64,000 nucleotides of DNA from Zhaonella formicivorans. Lineage in GTDB: Bacteria > Bacillota > DUOV01 > Zhaonellaceae. Positions 61,903 to 64,000 of the stretch are shown here, one piece after another; within the stretch, counting starts at the first letter, position 1; every line of letters begins with the position of its first letter. A model generated the notes under the pieces. It saw only the letters and a list, made by a program, of their open reading frames with translations. It was not told where the DNA came from and did not search any database. The stretch covers positions 186,001 to 250,000 of the forward strand of contig NZ_CP085524.1 in assembly GCF_004353525.1 (NCBI RefSeq), in the 5' to 3' direction. A program made the translations under genes and the position numbers.

Positions 61903-63825
61903 ATGGAGTTTAAACGGTTGATTGAAAAGGATAGAGAATTAAGAAAGAGTCAGCACTTTGAAGGTACATTTCTGGAATACTTGGAAGTTGTGAAAAACAA
62001 CCCCGATGTAGTTAAACTTGCCCACAAGCGAATGTACGATATTATTCTGGGGAAAGGTTATGAAGTTTTAAAGCCCGAAGATAATCCGCGCATTAGAAAA
62101 ATCCATGGCAATGAAACCGTGAAAAGATTTAACTTTTTTAAAGAAGATTTTTTTGGTATTGACAAAACTCTGATGAAAATCGTCAATTATTTTCATGCTG
62201 CAGCAATGAAAGGAGAAGAATCCCGGCAGGTATTGTATTTGGTCGGTCCCGTAGGTTCGGGTAAATCTTCTCTGGTAGAGGCTTTAAAGAAAGCGTTGGA
62301 GTCCAGTGAGCCTATTTACATTTTGAAAGATTGTCCCATGAGAGAAGAACCCCTGCACCTTATACCCAAGCATTTGCGCCAAGAATTTGAAAAAATACTG
62401 GGAGTTCAGATTGAAGGAGATTTGTGCCCTGTTTGCCGCTACAGGTTAAAGGAGGAGTACAATGGAGAGTATGAAAAATTCCCCGTGGTAACCAGCAATT
62501 TTTCCATCAGGGCTAGAAAGGGGATCGGGGTTGTACCGCCTGTTGACCCCAACAATCAAGATACTTCAGTCCTAATCGGTTCGGTTGACATCTCGAAAAT
62601 GGACCTTTATCCTGAGGACGATCCTCGCGTTTTTTCCCTAAACGGCGCATTTAATGTGGGCAACAGGGGCTTGGTGGAATTTATTGAGGTATTTAAAAAC
62701 GACGTGGAGTACCTGCATACCATCATTACAGCTACCCAAGAGAAGTCAATCCCATCGCCCGGCAAAGGCTCCATGATCTACTTTGACGGAATTATCCTGG
62801 CCCACTCCAACGAAGCTGAGTGGAATAAATTTAAATCAGACCATACTAACGAAGCTATTTTGGACAGAATTGTTAAAATCGAAGTTCCCTATTGTCTGGA
62901 GTTAAATGAAGAGATTAAGATTTACAACAAGATTTTGCGAAAAAGCAATTTTGGGGCCCATATGGCGCCGCATACCATTGAAGTGGCAGCCATGTTTGCC
63001 ATCCTTACCAGGCTCGCTCCTTCCAGCAAAGTAGATCCCTTGACCAAATTAAAAATCTACAACGCCGAAGAAATAGTTGAAAAGGGGATGACCAAAAAGA
63101 TAGATATTACCGAATTGCGGGAAGAAGCAGGGCTGAGGGAAGGGATGACAGGCATTTCCACCAGGTTTATCGTCAAGGCTATCGACAATGCCCTGGCTAA
63201 TTCGGAATACAATTGCATTAACCCGTTAAGCGTAATGGAAAGCATTATCAAATCAGTTAAAGAGCTGGATATAGCAGAGGATGAAAAGAAAAAATATTTG
63301 GCATTTTTACAGGATACCATCAGAAAAGAATACAACCTGGTTTTGGAGAAAGAGATTACAAAGGCATTCATTCATAGTTACAAAGAGCAGGCTGAGAGCT
63401 TATTCAATAATTATCTGGACCATGCCGAAGCTTATGTGAACAAAAACAAGTTAAAAGATAAAGCCACAGGGGAGCAGCTGGAACCCGATGAAAAATTCAT
63501 GCGCTCCATCGAGGAACAGATTGGAATTACCGAGAGCTCAGCCAAAGGTTTCAGGATGGATGTCACTTCCTACATGTTTTATTTGATGCGCAACAACGGA
63601 AAGATAGATTACACATCTTACGAGCCATTAAAAGAGGCAATTGAGAAAAAGCTGACTGTCTCGGTAAAGGAATTATCCCGGGTAGTTACCAAGAGCAAAG
63701 TCAGAGATAAAGAGCAGGATGAAAAATACAACGCTATGGTAGAGGAAATGAAGGCTAACGGCTATTGCGATTACTGCTGCGATGTTATTTTAAAATACGC
63801 TGCCAATAATCTCTGGAAGGATTGA
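61903..63825 (+). CDS. prkA: PrkA serine protein kinase / AAA protein
   Basis: 640 residues, the normal length. [20 protein letters not shown] is Walker A, near residue 115; the PrkA AAA domain continues with [39 protein letters not shown] and [15 protein letters not shown] then [12 protein letters not shown]-like text. The C-terminal kinase-like domain has [33 protein letters not shown] Cys pair lies in the insert. Involved in spore formation and stress; overlaps YhbH by one base (TGATG). Ribosome site TAGGAGGGATTCGAA. Confidence 0.95.
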   Translation: MEFKRLIEKDRELRKSQHFEGTFLEYLEVVKNNPDVVKLAHKRMYDIILGKGYEVLKPEDNPRIRKIHGNETVKRFNFFKEDFFGIDKTLMKIVNYFHAAAMKGEESRQVLYLVGPVGSGKSSLVEALKKALESSEPIYILKDCPMREEPLHLIPKHLRQEFEKILGVQIEGDLCPVCRYRLKEEYNGEYEKFPVVTSNFSIRARKGIGVVPPVDPNNQDTSVLIGSVDISKMDLYPEDDPRVFSLNGAFNVGNRGLVEFIEVFKNDVEYLHTIITATQEKSIPSPGKGSMIYFDGIILAHSNEAEWNKFKSDHTNEAILDRIVKIEVPYCLELNEEIKIYNKILRKSNFGAHMAPHTIEVAAMFAILTRLAPSSKVDPLTKLKIYNAEEIVEKGMTKKIDITELREEAGLREGMTGISTRFIVKAIDNALANSEYNCINPLSVMESIIKSVKELDIAEDEKKKYLAFLQDTIRKEYNLVLEKEITKAFIHSYKEQAESLFNNYLDHAEAYVNKNKLKDKATGEQLEPDEKFMRSIEEQIGITESSAKGFRMDVTSYMFYLMRNNGKIDYTSYEPLKEAIEKKLTVSVKELSRVVTKSKVRDKEQDEKYNAMVEEMKANGYCDYCCDVILKYAANNLWKD

Positions 63826-64000
63826 TGGTGATGGCGATATTTAGAGACTTCAGTCCTATTGAGCGGGATAGGGCTGTGGAAGACCGCAGAAGGCACCGCC
63901 AGCTGACCGAGGAATCCATCAAAAGAAACTTGGCCGATATTTTATCCGAGGAAAGTATCATTGGCGAGAGCAAAAATAAAAAAATCAAAATCCCCATCCG
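63825..64000 (+). CDS. yhbH: YhbH-like sporulation protein, N-terminus (cut by window end)
   Basis: ATG at 63825, GTG at 63828 or ATG at 63831 are possible starts in one frame. [20 protein letters not shown] then [20 protein letters not shown] is the conserved beginning of YhbH (DUF444), a usual partner of PrkA. The gene continues beyond the window. Confidence 0.9.
   Translation, partial: MVMAIFRDFSPIERDRAVEDRRRHRQLTEESIKRNLADILSEESIIGESKNKKIKIPI

Overview
The window looks like the chromosome of an anaerobic Firmicute of class Clostridia, probably of the Peptococcaceae/Desulfotomaculum type. Signs of this are AGGAGG ribosome sites, a type III glutamine synthetase, a DUF3793 gene, PrkA followed by YhbH, and conjugative-element remains of the Tn1549 kind. 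Roughly the first three quarters (1-48 kb) is mobile or decaying accessory DNA. The last quarter (48-64 kb) is orderly core genome.

1-19.8 kb is one end of an HK97-like siphoprophage: portal, protease, capsid, connectors, two tail-tube proteins, tail chaperones, tail tip and fibre, amidase, holin, a SymE-like gene and two large serine recombinases. It is damaged. The capsid gene has an early amber codon, a deletion fuses the tail chaperone to a fragment of the tape measure, and the first recombinase is split by a 3.5-kb DDE/ATPase transposon with cargo. A Phd/RelE toxin-antitoxin pair sits inside the tail operon. A canonical A AAA AAC slippery site is preserved in the chaperone gene.

19.9-24.3 kb holds a PadR-regulated FetAB-type ABC exporter with a CGGC-domain protein, an internally deleted ISLre2 element and a second toxin-antitoxin pair. 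24.4-33.2 kb is a fossil conjugative element: TadC-like, VirB4, VirD4 and several DUF genes survive only as frameshifted or deleted pieces, while the Phd/RelE pair and two Fic genes are intact. 33.4-38.4 kb carries RadC, an unrecognised two-gene cassette, the remains of a type III-like restriction system and a gene whose 5' end has been inverted. 38.4-46.9 kb is built around three copies of one MerR-type operator: a [2Fe-2S] protein, an IS110-family element with a highly structured 3' region, a YqhD-like alcohol dehydrogenase, and a 1.25-kb cupin-merR-aldo/keto reductase segment present twice in direct orientation with an IS1634-family element between the copies.

47-64 kb contains a possible acetyltransferase toxin pair, glutamine synthetase III behind a terminator-like leader, isocitrate dehydrogenase, and a complete nucleoside uptake and salvage cluster (GntR regulator, BMP lipoprotein, ATPase, two permeases, amidohydrolase, uridine phosphorylase, deoxyribose-phosphate aldolase). 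It ends with DUF3793, PrkA and the start of YhbH. Core genes are intact, whereas accessory genes carry many one-base indels and internal deletions. That pattern fits real decay, although homopolymer sequencing error should be excluded for individual cases.
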